Assembly: GCA_023428755.1 (NCBI GenBank)
Contig: JAEYWX010000001.1
Span: forward strand, 1 to 64,000
DNA length: 64,000 nt
Direction of reading: 5' to 3'
Source: Bacteroidota bacterium
GTDB lineage: Bacteria > Bacteroidota > Bacteroidia > Chitinophagales > Chitinophagaceae
Made by a program: the position numbers and the translations under genes. Below are positions 37,897 to 47,083 of this stretch, piece after piece. Each line of letters begins with the position of its first letter. Within the stretch, counting starts at the first letter, position 1. Under the pieces are notes generated by a model. That model was not told the origin of the DNA. It was given only the letters and a program-made list of their open reading frames with translations, and did not search any database.

Positions 37897-37967
37897 TGCA
37901 ACGGGAAGATAATGGATTTTCCTGGGTGAGTCACCCGCTGTATTTGGGGTGGCTCACCCGCCAAACA

Positions 37968-40151
37968 TTACAATTCGCCTGTTGCTTTGCGATATGCTTT
38001 GATAAAGATGGCACCGAGGTTTTTATGAGGCGGCACATAATCCTTCATCAACTCATTTGCCTTTGGATCATTTTTTACCGATGCAGTGATCTGTTGCCAA
38101 ACCGGAATCCATTCAATATTACGTCCGTTACGGATATCCTCATTCAATGCACGGAGGATGGGTTCGTTTACAGAATAACTACCAACCTGTTTGGTGGAAA
38201 TAATATGTGCATCTTCATTTACATTCAGAATTTTTGCCAGGTTCTGGTATCCACCACATGAACCCAACATTACAATACGTGAGGAAGGCAGCATTTGCTG
38301 AATGGTATATTTTAAATGATAACTGTGTCCACGATGAACCACAAAGCTTGGATTGATATTATTCTTCGTTAAGTAACCAATGAGGCTTTGTTGTGCTTTT
38401 GCATCAAGGTCTTGTTTATAATCCAGTGGAAGATTTGCATAGATGGTGTACGGTTTCCCTTTGGTTGATGTAATTGTTACCCACTCCTTTCCTGTAACAA
38501 CTTTCCACTCCGGTTTCCCGTTAAACAGTCCCATAAAATTGCGGAAGGAAATAATCCCATCTTCATCACCATAAAAGAATACATGCTGCACCACCCGGCC
38601 ACTGTCATCGGCAATACTGTTGTAATCGACTTTATATACCGGCGGAATACCTAACCTTGCAGAAAGATCTAAGCTTGGATCCGATGCTGATTGAAACAAC
38701 GTTTGCAGAATATTATAGATCACTTCCCCCCTACGATCTTTCTCCTGCAAACTCTTTTCATAATTTTCCCGCACCAATCGCTTTAAAAAATTTTGCAACT
38801 CTACATCCATAATACTTCCGTAGCTATCGGCTACATCCACTGCATCTTCCAATGAATTAGTTTTTTGCAAACCGTTTACAAACGCATGCATCAACTGCCT
38901 GCCACGTAGCTCCGGCATCGACTTCAAAAAATCATCGAGGCGGTTGTAGTTAGCCGCCATTTTGATAAACTTTTTAAACTTATCAAAATTCAATGTCATC
39001 AAAAGTGAATCACTTCGTCTGCCCGGAAAACGGGTCATCATACGGTCGTACAGCTTAGTGTAGGTGCTGGTATAAATTACTTCTTCGGTTGTTACGATGA
39101 GGTAATAAATCTCCTGTGAATTGAGTGGATCGGAAACACGCATCCGCACAGCATCGGGTGAATCGTGCAGATCGTTCATCACATTTACAAACACGTCAGT
39201 GGCCTTTCGTTCAAGGGTTTTGTACAATACGTCTGCCAATACCGGGGTATCGCCTGTTGCAATGCGGGTATAATATTTGGTTTGTGTTTTAACCAACAGT
39301 TTATAATAAGCCAACTCGTTTTCAACAACTCCTCTGATATCTTCGATCGTTAACTGGTTACTCAACAACTCATCCAGAAACGGCAAATACAAGGTACCGT
39401 TCATTATGGAACTGAGCTTTGCAATGGTTTGTACTTTTTGATTGGTATTGCGACGGATAATTCGTGCAGCCGCTGTTTTGGTTGCCTGTGCATAGCTGTA
39501 CACTTCCAACGGAATTTTATTAGCCGCCAATAAAATCAAACTATCAGCAAACGGTTCATTCTCGAAAGGAGCTATGCCGGGCAAAATAAAGGAAGGGTTG
39601 AGGCGTGCCTTTTTCAGGAACACCATCTTTTTTATATCGTCCAGCTCTTTTGATTGTACAAAAATGGTTGACAATAACTCTGCTCCCTGGTAAGGTAATT
39701 TTTCAAACACAGGCATCATGCTCTGGTTGTTTACCTGCAGCTTCATGCATTCTTCGTAACTATTAAAAAGCTGCGGAATTAAAGGTGGCACTTCTTTTTC
39801 TTTTGCCCTGCTGGCAATAGCCTGCAACAATTCACGCAACGAACGGAGTTGACCAATCTTGAAATTGTTATCGCCCTCCATCCGTTCAATATCCAGTTGC
39901 AGTTCATCCACCCTGCGCAAAATCACATCGGTGATCTGTATATTCAGGTCTTCGTTATTCGTAAGCTTCAGAAAATTATCAATTGCTCCATCCACCCGGT
40001 CGGTACGTTTCTGTTCTTTATCAATGTTCTCGTGCCATATTACACGGCTCATGGGAATTTTTACCGCATTGGTATCAAACGTAATTCTGTTTTGTGCAAT
40101 CGCTGCAAAGCCACAAAAAACCAACAAAAATGTAACGGCATATTTTCTCAT
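37968..40151 (-). CDS. Large secreted protein with a possible caspase/CHAT-like C-terminal domain
   Basis: This is a 727-residue protein from ATG 40151 with a signal peptide (MRKYAVTFLLVFCGFAAIAQ). Residues about 25-520 are mostly charged helices with no family I know. The C-terminus (about 540-727) reads like a clan CD peptidase: a strand ending SFVVHRGHSYH (His 606 and 609), a short helix, then the strand RIVMLGSCGGY with Cys 632, then HIISTKQVGSYSVNEPILRAL, which parallels the segment after the catalytic Cys in CHAT domains. This assignment is my inference from motif order and is not established. It is expressed as a single gene. Confidence 0.7.
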   Translation of the reverse strand: MRKYAVTFLLVFCGFAAIAQNRITFDTNAVKIPMSRVIWHENIDKEQKRTDRVDGAIDNFLKLTNNEDLNIQITDVILRRVDELQLDIERMEGDNNFKIGQLRSLRELLQAIASRAKEKEVPPLIPQLFNSYEECMKLQVNNQSMMPVFEKLPYQGAELLSTIFVQSKELDDIKKMVFLKKARLNPSFILPGIAPFENEPFADSLILLAANKIPLEVYSYAQATKTAAARIIRRNTNQKVQTIAKLSSIMNGTLYLPFLDELLSNQLTIEDIRGVVENELAYYKLLVKTQTKYYTRIATGDTPVLADVLYKTLERKATDVFVNVMNDLHDSPDAVRMRVSDPLNSQEIYYLIVTTEEVIYTSTYTKLYDRMMTRFPGRRSDSLLMTLNFDKFKKFIKMAANYNRLDDFLKSMPELRGRQLMHAFVNGLQKTNSLEDAVDVADSYGSIMDVELQNFLKRLVRENYEKSLQEKDRRGEVIYNILQTLFQSASDPSLDLSARLGIPPVYKVDYNSIADDSGRVVQHVFFYGDEDGIISFRNFMGLFNGKPEWKVVTGKEWVTITSTKGKPYTIYANLPLDYKQDLDAKAQQSLIGYLTKNNINPSFVVHRGHSYHLKYTIQQMLPSSRIVMLGSCGGYQNLAKILNVNEDAHIISTKQVGSYSVNEPILRALNEDIRNGRNIEWIPVWQQITASVKNDPKANELMKDYVPPHKNLGAIFIKAYRKATGEL

Positions 40152-40240
40152 CGTGTACAAAATTAACTTCAATTTCCATTCAAAAACCGAATGACTTGGA
40201 GCCAATACCTACAAAAGCATGCCCAAACCACTAAAACTCG

Positions 40241-40257
40241 TTAACAATTTTATAATA
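40241..40257 (+). promoter_or_regulatory. Two-unit PHO-box-like site upstream of the PhoB-like gene
   Basis: TTAACA (40241-40246) and ATAATA (40252-40257) are spaced 11 bp apart, the same pattern as the arrays at 46785-47100. Two units are few and the site may be chance, but autoregulation of phoB-type genes is common. Confidence 0.3.
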
Positions 40258-40288
40258 TTACCTTGGAGTTTGCATGGAAGCAGGCGTC

Positions 40289-40296
40289 TAAATTTG
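40289..40296 (+). promoter_or_regulatory. Putative -7 element of the PhoB-like gene
   Basis: TAAATTTG fits TAnnTTTG and lies 10 nt before the ATG at 40307. TTG at 40263-40265 is 23 bp upstream; a TTTG at 40269-40272 is 16 bp upstream. Confidence 0.45.
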
Positions 40297-40306
40297 CAGC
40301 ACAGTC

Positions 40307-40993
40307 ATGGAACCCAAAGGAAAAAAAATTCTTATTGCCGACGACGAGCCGGATATTCTTGAAATACTTGAATACAATCTCACGGTTGAAGGATATACGG
40401 TGATCAAAGCAAAAGATGGCGACGAAGCACTCGATCTCGCCAAAAAAAATCAGCCCGATCTCATTATTCTCGATGTAATGATGCCCCGCAAAAACGGAAT
40501 GGATGTTTGCCAGATCCTTCGTTCACAGGCTGCCTTTGCTGACACACGCATTATTATGCTCACCGCCCTGAACGATGAAACCAACCATATCAAAGGACTG
40601 GAAATGGGTGCCGATGATTATGTAAGTAAACCCATCAGCCCCAAAGTACTCATCAGCCGGGTAAACGCTTTGTTCCGCCGCACTTTTAAAGGCGATGAAT
40701 CTATTATCAAAATCGGCGATCTGCAAATTGATAAAGAACAGTTCATGGTAAAATACCATGGACAGGATATTGTACTTGCCAAAAAAGAATTTGAACTCCT
40801 GGCCTTGCTGGCATCCAAACCCGGCCGTGTATTTCTGCGCCATGAAATTTTAAACCAGGTGTGGGGTGCTGATGTAATTGTAGGCGACCGCACCATTGAC
40901 GTACACATCCGAAAGATCAGGCAGAAACTTGATATCGATTGCATTACCACTGTAAAAGGTGTTGGGTATAAGTTTGAGATGGGTACAATTTAA
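40307..40993 (+). CDS. OmpR/PhoB-family response regulator
   Basis: This is a 228-residue regulator. The receiver domain shows IADDEPDIL, phospho-Asp in LIILDVMMPRKNGMD, and the switch Lys in DDYVSKPISPK. The C-terminal winged helix (about 130-228) has LAKKEFELLALLASKPGRVF and DRTIDVHIRKIRQKL. Its kinase gene follows 43 bp downstream. The neighbouring phosphate porin, PhoU-like and PiT genes make a PhoB-like role plausible, although proof would need the regulon. Confidence 0.93.
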   Translation: MEPKGKKILIADDEPDILEILEYNLTVEGYTVIKAKDGDEALDLAKKNQPDLIILDVMMPRKNGMDVCQILRSQAAFADTRIIMLTALNDETNHIKGLEMGADDYVSKPISPKVLISRVNALFRRTFKGDESIIKIGDLQIDKEQFMVKYHGQDIVLAKKEFELLALLASKPGRVFLRHEILNQVWGADVIVGDRTIDVHIRKIRQKLDIDCITTVKGVGYKFEMGTI

Positions 40994-41036
40994 TTCCTGT
41001 TTACTTTTGTTTGTTTCTACAACCGACAAACAAACC

Positions 41037-42098
41037 ATGCTTACTCCCCGCCAAATCAGTCCGGTACAGGTTGCAGCTATTACTGCCTTCACTATTTCCG
41101 TTTTGGTAGGTTTGGCCAATTACTTTTTTATACGAAACTGGTGGGTGGCATTGTTGAGTTTTGCGGTGTTGTTCCTCATCAGTTATTTGCTCATCCGGTA
41201 TTTTACAGAACGGTTTATTTACCGCCACATCAAACTTATTTACAAATTTATTTCCCAAACAAAAGCCACCAAACGGGAAGAGTTTTTTAATAAATCGATT
41301 TTGCCTGAAAAAAGTTTACAGGAAGTAAGTGAAGAAGTAGAAGCATGGGCAGAGCAAAAGAAAGAAGAAATTGAAACACTCAAACAAAACGAACTGTACC
41401 GCAAAGAGTTTTTGCAAAATCTGAGCCATGAATTAAAGACGCCCATTTTTGCTGTACAGGGTTATGTAGATACGTTGCTGAGCGGCGCTATGAACAAAGA
41501 AGAAGTAGCAAAGAAATTTTTACTGAACACCTCCCGTAATATCGACCGGTTGGTAAACCTGGTTGACGACCTCGATGAAATTTCAAAACTGGAAAGCGGT
41601 GAACAGCAGTTGTACAAAACCAATTTTGTTATCCAGGAACTGATTGAAGAAATTTTTGAAAGCCTTTCTATTAAAGCTACTGAAAAAAATATCAAAACTT
41701 CGTTTAAGAAAGGTTCAGAATTATCAACTACTGTGTATGCCGATAAAGAAAAAATACGAATGGTATTGATCAACCTGGTTGATAATGCAATTAAGTATGG
41801 AAAACAGAACGGCAGCATTGTATTTAGTGTGTACAACACACATGATAACCTGGTGTTGATTGAAATTAGCGATGATGGATTTGGTATTGCCGAAGAACAT
41901 CTCACCCGCATATTTGAACGTTTTTACAGAACCGATCTTGCCCGCAGCCGCAAAGAAGGAGGCAGCGGATTGGGTCTTTCCATTTGCAAACATATTATTG
42001 AAGCACACGGACAAACCATGCATGTACGCAGCCGGCTCGATGTAGGTACTACCTTTGGGTTTACGTTACAAGGCCGTGAAGAAATTGCAGAAGATTAA
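41037..42098 (+). CDS. PhoR-like sensor histidine kinase
   Basis: This is a 353-residue kinase from ATG 41037. Two membrane helices (about 15-60) are separated by only a few residues, so there is almost no periplasmic sensor domain, as in PhoR. A short linker leads to the H-box FLQNLSHELKTPIFAV and the N-box INLVDNAIKYGK. G-boxes ISDDGFGIAEEHL and GGSGLGLSICKHI are complete. It forms a pair with the PhoB-like regulator. The frame from 40959 overlaps the regulator gene and is rejected. Confidence 0.93.
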   Translation: MLTPRQISPVQVAAITAFTISVLVGLANYFFIRNWWVALLSFAVLFLISYLLIRYFTERFIYRHIKLIYKFISQTKATKREEFFNKSILPEKSLQEVSEEVEAWAEQKKEEIETLKQNELYRKEFLQNLSHELKTPIFAVQGYVDTLLSGAMNKEEVAKKFLLNTSRNIDRLVNLVDDLDEISKLESGEQQLYKTNFVIQELIEEIFESLSIKATEKNIKTSFKKGSELSTTVYADKEKIRMVLINLVDNAIKYGKQNGSIVFSVYNTHDNLVLIEISDDGFGIAEEHLTRIFERFYRTDLARSRKEGGSGLGLSICKHIIEAHGQTMHVRSRLDVGTTFGFTLQGREEIAED

Positions 42099-42533
42099 AG
42101 ACTTACTTTGATGGATCATTTGAAAGACAATGATCATCAACACAGAATTGCGAAGATAAATAGGTTGCTGTGCAACCACCCACTCTCCTTAAAAGAAAAA
42201 AGCCGCTCTGAAGAATCAGTACGGCGTAGTTCCCAGTCAAGTCATGAGAAAAATGAACCCTTGATTTTTAAAAAACTGCCAAACGAAAAGTTTTTTTACT
42301 GCACCGTAAAGATGCCCCTGCTGTTTTACCAAATAATGATGCGAATATGTAGGAATTGTTATTTCGGGGAAAAAGCTGCTTGCCACAACAGAAACCCTTT
42401 TTGTGAAATGGCTTTGCAGGTAGCGATGAGTGTGCCGCAAGCAGCGCTTACAAAAAAAAGCCCCCTGAGAACAGGAGGCTGAATAGAGGATACTTGCTTA
42501 AGGAAATCCTTTCACTCGTATGAGTAAAATATA
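42099..42533. other. 435-bp intergenic region
   Basis: Apart from the minus-strand terminator at 42452-42480 I see no supported gene. A 124-codon frame at 42108-42482 has no signal, domain or promoter and runs into the terminator. An imperfect GCCG/CGGC hairpin follows an A-run near 42200 and might terminate the kinase gene. Confidence 0.5.
42452..42480 (-). terminator. Terminator after the beta-helix lipoprotein gene
   Basis: A 9-bp stem with one mismatch (AGCCCCCTG with CAGGAGGCT) is followed on the minus strand by a run of eight T. It lies 54 bp after the stop at 42534. Confidence 0.75.
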
Positions 42534-43904
42534 TTAATAAACATTTGTCTGTGGCGTAAAGCTTGCCCAACCTTGCATCCAGTTGGTAGTACCAAATGCA
42601 CCAACATACGTTGTAGTTGTAAAGCCGCTTAATCCGAAGAAGCTTGCACCGCTTAACGCAGGACTTCCTGCTTTTGGTAAAAAGTTAGGTGCAGTAAGAC
42701 TGAAAGGATTCTCCAACATTACATCGTTTGCGCTTGCAAATGTTTTGCAACTGTCAACACCTTCTGCTTTTGTTTTAACTCCGGCGGCATTGATCAATGA
42801 TGTACTGCTTACTTTATAAGGCTCAACAACACCGTGCACCAGGTTATGACGGAAGCGTGAACGACCATCAATGTATGAAGCAGCAGTTGAATCACTTTCA
42901 AACTGGAAACCTGCATCCATATAACCAATCAGGATCGAGTTCGTAAGTGAAAACTGTGTTGAGCGACGGAAACGTGTTGTAAAATTGTGATTTGCTAATG
43001 TACCCTGTGCATTGTTAGGTCCTACAAATGTAAAGTTGCTCAATTGCGGACGGGTACGAGGACTTGCAACCGTACCTGCTCCATCGTTATCACACTCAAT
43101 TCCATTTCCTGCGTCACCCGGATCTACAAATGAGGGATCACGTAAAGAAACCGCAAACTGAATACGGCCGTTGTAACCAAAGTCAAAATCAAAGTCATCA
43201 TCGGCTGTTGCAAATGCAATCAGGTTTTTACAGTTTACAGTACCGCCAAAGAATTCGTATGCATCATCATTACCGTACGATACCTGTACATTTTCGATCA
43301 CTGTTCCATTACCAACACCACCTAATGTTAATCCGTTGATCTCTGAGTTAGGATCGGCTGCAATACCTGCAAATTCAATACGTACATATTTGATGATACC
43401 ACTGTTGTCGTTCGCCAAACTTCCGCCATATACGGCATTTACACCACCTTCAATGATAGGAGTTGTTGAACGGTTTGTTGGTGCATTTCCTAACAGGATA
43501 ATGCCACCCCAATCACCTGGTCTGCGTTGACCGGGAGCTTTTCCTGATGTGAAAACGATTGGCTCACTTGCAGTACCTTCTGCAATTAAACGGGAGTTTT
43601 GTTCTACAATGATGGCGCCTTTATTCACTGTATCGCTAACAATAATTGAACCGGCCGCAATGGTTAAACGTGCACGATCGTTTACATACACATAACCTCT
43701 CAATGTATACTTGCCTTTTGGCAACTCAACATTCTCATTAATACTTCCGCTGATCACTTTTGAACTGATGATGCGATCCTGTAACGTAGCACCTACCGGT
43801 GTAGTAGATCCGTTATTCACGGTAGAATCGTCAATGTTTACTTTAATACAGGCAGTAAAACTTACCGTAACTGCTGCAGCCAATGTCCATAATAGCTGTT
43901 TCAT
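42534..43904 (-). CDS. Right-handed beta-helix lipoprotein paired with the TonB receptor
   Basis: This is a 456-residue lipoprotein with Cys at residue 19 (VSFTAC). The body is repetitive beta strand: YTLRGYVYVNDRARLTIAAGS, GGIILLGNAP, IIKYVRIEFAG, LGGVGNGTVIENVQVSYGND. This is the pattern of a parallel beta-helix as in pectate-lyase-like folds, but I see no catalytic residues of a lyase. It begins 36 bp after the TonB receptor stop and shares its transcript. In the phosphate context it may bind or process a phosphorus compound at the surface; this is inference. Confidence 0.8.
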   Translation of the reverse strand: MKQLLWTLAAAVTVSFTACIKVNIDDSTVNNGSTTPVGATLQDRIISSKVISGSINENVELPKGKYTLRGYVYVNDRARLTIAAGSIIVSDTVNKGAIIVEQNSRLIAEGTASEPIVFTSGKAPGQRRPGDWGGIILLGNAPTNRSTTPIIEGGVNAVYGGSLANDNSGIIKYVRIEFAGIAADPNSEINGLTLGGVGNGTVIENVQVSYGNDDAYEFFGGTVNCKNLIAFATADDDFDFDFGYNGRIQFAVSLRDPSFVDPGDAGNGIECDNDGAGTVASPRTRPQLSNFTFVGPNNAQGTLANHNFTTRFRRSTQFSLTNSILIGYMDAGFQFESDSTAASYIDGRSRFRHNLVHGVVEPYKVSSTSLINAAGVKTKAEGVDSCKTFASANDVMLENPFSLTAPNFLPKAGSPALSGASFFGLSGFTTTTYVGAFGTTNWMQGWASFTPQTNVY

Positions 43905-43940
43905 ATTTCTTGTTTGTAGTTTTAAATTTTTATTGATGGT

Positions 43941-46754
43941 TTATTTTCCTTTTAAATCAAAATCGTATGTAAAGGCAATAGTGAATGTTGTGCCTGGTGT
44001 AAATGAACTGAACGGCTTATCGGTTCCTGGCTGGTAACTTTTTGCACTGTTTCTGTTTTCGTATGTCTGGATGGGCTGGTTCAGTAAATCACTTACTGTT
44101 ATACGCACTTCACCTTTACGCTTTAATACTTTTTGTGAAACCTGCAGATCAAGCAAATCACGTGGGCGCTCATAGATATCACCAAAATCACTGTTACCCA
44201 CCAGTGCTAAACGCTGACCAATTTTATTGTACAGAATTGATGCGCCAAATCCATTCTCCGCATCATATTGCAAACCTGCATTTACGAGATATGGCGATTG
44301 TCCTTGCAACGGACGTGCTGTTGCAGGCAAGGGGTTACCAGACGGATCAGTATTCCCTAACAATACTTCAGAGAAAATAAACGAAGCGTTACCCGACACA
44401 ACCAAACGCTCCAGCCATGCGGTAGATTTCGAGAGAAAAGAAAGGCTTTTACGAACCTCAAATTCTGCACCATACAAATCAGCACTTACAGCATTCTGGA
44501 ACTGATACTGCCGACGTGTTGCCACACTGGCACTGTTCAAACGCAATTCAATGGGATCAGTAAACTGTTTGTAGAATGCACCGATTGAAACTACTTCACC
44601 AGCCTTTGGGTACCACTCATAACGCAGATCGGCATTTAAAATACTGCTGCGTTTTAAGTTTGGCGAACCTGCTGTTGAAGCAATGGTTTCAAAATCGAAA
44701 AATGTAAACGGTGCAATTTCACGAAACTCCGGTCTTGCAACGGTGCGTGAACCGGCAATGCGGATATTGGTTCTGCTTAATGGATTAAATGTTAAGTTGA
44801 ACGAAGGTAAAATGTCAATCTTTTCATTATTGATGATGATCGCTTTATCCGTACCCTGTTGTTGCGATTTCAGAAACTGCTGAAAACTTTCAACACGTGA
44901 ACCCCACACCAGGCGCCACTTATCGCTTAGCTTATTGTCAAACATCAGGTAACCGGCATTCAAAGCAGAGATACCAAAATATTTATCCTGTGGATTTTGC
45001 AATGCGGTTGAAAGTTCAAAACCATTTCCCTTTATAAAATTCTGGCTTGCAAAAATGCGGTCGTAAGGCAACGAGTTTAAACTTGCATCACCTGGTTCGT
45101 TATAACCAAGAATGATCGCCTGGAAATCACGGATACGCACCAATGCATTACCACCTGCTTTCACGGTTTGCTTTTGGCCACCAATGTCGAATGTGTAAGC
45201 CAATGAAACATTGTAACCACCGGCATGATCCGTAAGATTGCTGAAGAAACGATTGGTATTGTTTCCCCGCAGGTTTACAGCAAATGGATCGTTTGTACCA
45301 AGGCTGCGTGCATACGTTAACACTCGCAGATCAGGTTGTTCTTTACTATTGTAAGAATAGTTGATATTCCAGGTAGCTTTCAGATCACGCCAAAAGGTAT
45401 GCGTACCTTCTAATTGTGACGACAATAAACTACGCTGATTCAGTACTGATGAGCGGAGATGAATTTCCTGCAGGTTTTCGGTATTAGGTCCACGACGGTT
45501 GTAGTAATTATCTTCGTACAACTGGTTAAAGAGATTCTTTAAAGCGATCTTATGATTCTTTTTTGTCCAGGCAAAGTTGGCCAATGCACCTACGGTTGTG
45601 CTGTATTTGTTTTGCTGATCTTCGTACGAAAAGAATGCCTGCTGACCATCACGCTCAAATAATTCTTTTGTTGCGTTGTAGATCAATTTTGAATTGCGGT
45701 AGGTGATCCCAATTACCGAACCAAATGCTCCGCCTTTTTCGCCACGTACAGCATTGGCCCAGGTAAGATTGAATGATTGAACAGGACCTGCTGTTGAATT
45801 TTGTTCTGCCCACACATCATCTCTGAAATCGGCGCCCACTTGACGACGCTCTTCAACAGGAAGTGTGTTGTACACACCATACTTTAAAGGATAAGATGAA
45901 GGAAGATTTCTTCTGTCATCAAATCCTAAAAAATCGGTAGCGCCACGTTCGTTGCTGATGAATTGCTGAAACGCAGATTGTGTATTAAATCCAAAACCAA
46001 CACCAAGTGTGAGTGAATTTTTTGTTGGAATATCTTTTGTATTGATCTGTACCAATCCACCGGCAAACTCACCTGTAAGATCAGGCGTTGCTGTTTTGTT
46101 GATGATGATATTATCGATCAACTGTGATGGGATCACATCAAATGAAAATGCTTTTTTATCCGGCTCAGAAGAAGGCAACTGTGCACCATTGATGAGCGCC
46201 TGGTTGTAACGGTCGCTCAAACCACGTACAATTACAAACTTATTATCCTGAATTGATGCACCACTTACACGCTTTAATACTTCACCGGTATTTTTATCGG
46301 GTGTACGGCGAATAAAATCGGCCGACAACCCACTTGATAAGGATGTATTGTTACGTTGAAAGCTTAACAACCCCGATGTGTTTTCACGACGGGCTGTACT
46401 GCGGATCACAATTTCAGTTCCTTCCGTTGCAGCAACGTTCATGATAATAGTGATCGTATTCTCAACTTCTGTTGCTTTTACTTCCACCTCATCCACGGCT
46501 TTGGTTTGATAACCAACAGCGGTTACCGTGAATGTGTATTTCTTTCCTTGCTCTAACAGAACAGAAAAGCGTCCTTCAACGTCGGCTGCAAACGAGCGAT
46601 TGATTTCTGAAACAGAAACCGAAGCGCCCGGTATAGGTTCATTTTTTTGGTTGAGCACACGGCCATTAATGCGGATCGATTGAGCAGCTGCTGAAAGGGT
46701 AATAAATAAGAAAGAAAGAAGAGTAAATAGTTTTCGTAAATTTTTCCTTTGCAT
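43941..46754 (-). CDS. TonB-dependent outer-membrane receptor with CarboxypepD_reg-like domain
   Basis: This is a 937-residue receptor from ATG 46754 (MQRKNLRKLFTLLSFLFITL, signal peptide ending SAAAQ). Residues about 22-110 form the beta-sandwich (GRVLNQKNEPIPGASVSVSE). The plug follows with IVRGLSDRYNQALINGAQ and GEFAGGLVQINTKD. The rest is a 22-strand barrel ending in an aromatic-rich strand (FTIAFTYDFDLKGK). It is first in the unit with the beta-helix lipoprotein. An array of 11-bp-spaced TTAACA-like hexamers (46785-46850) lies directly upstream, which suggests phosphate-regulated uptake. An in-frame ATG at 46775 would fall in the promoter. Confidence 0.93.
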   Translation of the reverse strand: MQRKNLRKLFTLLSFLFITLSAAAQSIRINGRVLNQKNEPIPGASVSVSEINRSFAADVEGRFSVLLEQGKKYTFTVTAVGYQTKAVDEVEVKATEVENTITIIMNVAATEGTEIVIRSTARRENTSGLLSFQRNNTSLSSGLSADFIRRTPDKNTGEVLKRVSGASIQDNKFVIVRGLSDRYNQALINGAQLPSSEPDKKAFSFDVIPSQLIDNIIINKTATPDLTGEFAGGLVQINTKDIPTKNSLTLGVGFGFNTQSAFQQFISNERGATDFLGFDDRRNLPSSYPLKYGVYNTLPVEERRQVGADFRDDVWAEQNSTAGPVQSFNLTWANAVRGEKGGAFGSVIGITYRNSKLIYNATKELFERDGQQAFFSYEDQQNKYSTTVGALANFAWTKKNHKIALKNLFNQLYEDNYYNRRGPNTENLQEIHLRSSVLNQRSLLSSQLEGTHTFWRDLKATWNINYSYNSKEQPDLRVLTYARSLGTNDPFAVNLRGNNTNRFFSNLTDHAGGYNVSLAYTFDIGGQKQTVKAGGNALVRIRDFQAIILGYNEPGDASLNSLPYDRIFASQNFIKGNGFELSTALQNPQDKYFGISALNAGYLMFDNKLSDKWRLVWGSRVESFQQFLKSQQQGTDKAIIINNEKIDILPSFNLTFNPLSRTNIRIAGSRTVARPEFREIAPFTFFDFETIASTAGSPNLKRSSILNADLRYEWYPKAGEVVSIGAFYKQFTDPIELRLNSASVATRRQYQFQNAVSADLYGAEFEVRKSLSFLSKSTAWLERLVVSGNASFIFSEVLLGNTDPSGNPLPATARPLQGQSPYLVNAGLQYDAENGFGASILYNKIGQRLALVGNSDFGDIYERPRDLLDLQVSQKVLKRKGEVRITVSDLLNQPIQTYENRNSAKSYQPGTDKPFSSFTPGTTFTIAFTYDFDLKGK

Positions 46755-46770
46755 AGTATCAAGTTGATGC

Positions 46771-46850
46771 CGCAAAGGAACTTGTACAATGTTATCGCAA
46801 AATGAAGGGCGTGTTAAGGAAATATTACCTGCATATTAAGCCAATGTTAA
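46771..46850 (-). promoter_or_regulatory. PHO-box-like array and promoter of the TonB receptor gene
   Basis: On the minus strand six hexamers follow each other at exactly 11-bp steps from 46850 to 46785: TTAACA, TTAATA, GTAATA, TTAACA, TTCATT, ATAACA. Nine bases after the last hexamer comes TTCCTTTG (46780-46773), a one-mismatch -7 element. PhoB and PhoP bind direct repeats with 11-bp spacing (TTAACA-like in Bacillus), placed just upstream of a weak core promoter. The receptor ATG is 18 nt downstream. Confidence 0.6.
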
Positions 46851-46898
46851 GAGGCGGAGCAGATGGTTAGTAACAATGATAGTTAGTAATAACGAAAA

Positions 46899-46954
46899 TT
46901 AATGTTCAGTTAACTGCTGCGTAACAATTGCATAACATAGAACCTGAACATTTG
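46899..46954 (+). promoter_or_regulatory. PHO-box-like array facing the porin direction
   Basis: Four hexamers at exact 11-bp steps (TTAATG 46899, TTAACT 46910, GTAACA 46921, ATAACA 46932) are followed after 9 bp by AACATTTG (46947-46954), a one-mismatch -7 element. The 9-bp spacing is the same as in the divergent array. Transcription would start near 46960, about 205 bp before the porin start. Confidence 0.55.
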
Positions 46955-46959
46955 CGCTT

Positions 46960-47074
46960 CCCGGTTAAGCATGAATAACGATATTATTCTGATTAACAGG
47001 CATAAATACAGCCTCAAGATAAGGCATATATTATCTTTTAATTGCAACGCCCTGCTTTTCCTGGCGGGGCTTTT
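46960..47074 (+). ncRNA. Candidate phosphate-regulated small RNA or attenuated leader
   Basis: A transcript from the 46899-46954 promoter would contain a 7-bp hairpin (AAGATAA 47016-47022 with TTATCTT 47031-47037). It would end at a terminator-like hairpin (GCCCTGC 47049-47055 with GCGGGGC 47064-47070) followed by TTTT. It holds no convincing ORF. It could be a free RNA of about 115 nt or a leader that limits porin expression. This is a prediction from layout only. Confidence 0.3.
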
Positions 47075-47083
47075 GGTGCAGAG

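Noticed and set aside
41002..41009. TACTTTTG motif just before the PhoR-like kinase gene
   Set aside because: It fits TAnnTTTG, but the gene follows its regulator by 43 bp and has no -33 element at proper spacing, so an internal promoter is not supported.
42108..42482. ORF of 124 codons in the gap after the PhoR-like kinase gene
   Set aside because: It has no domain, signal or promoter, contains long A-runs, and its end lies in the terminator of the opposite gene.
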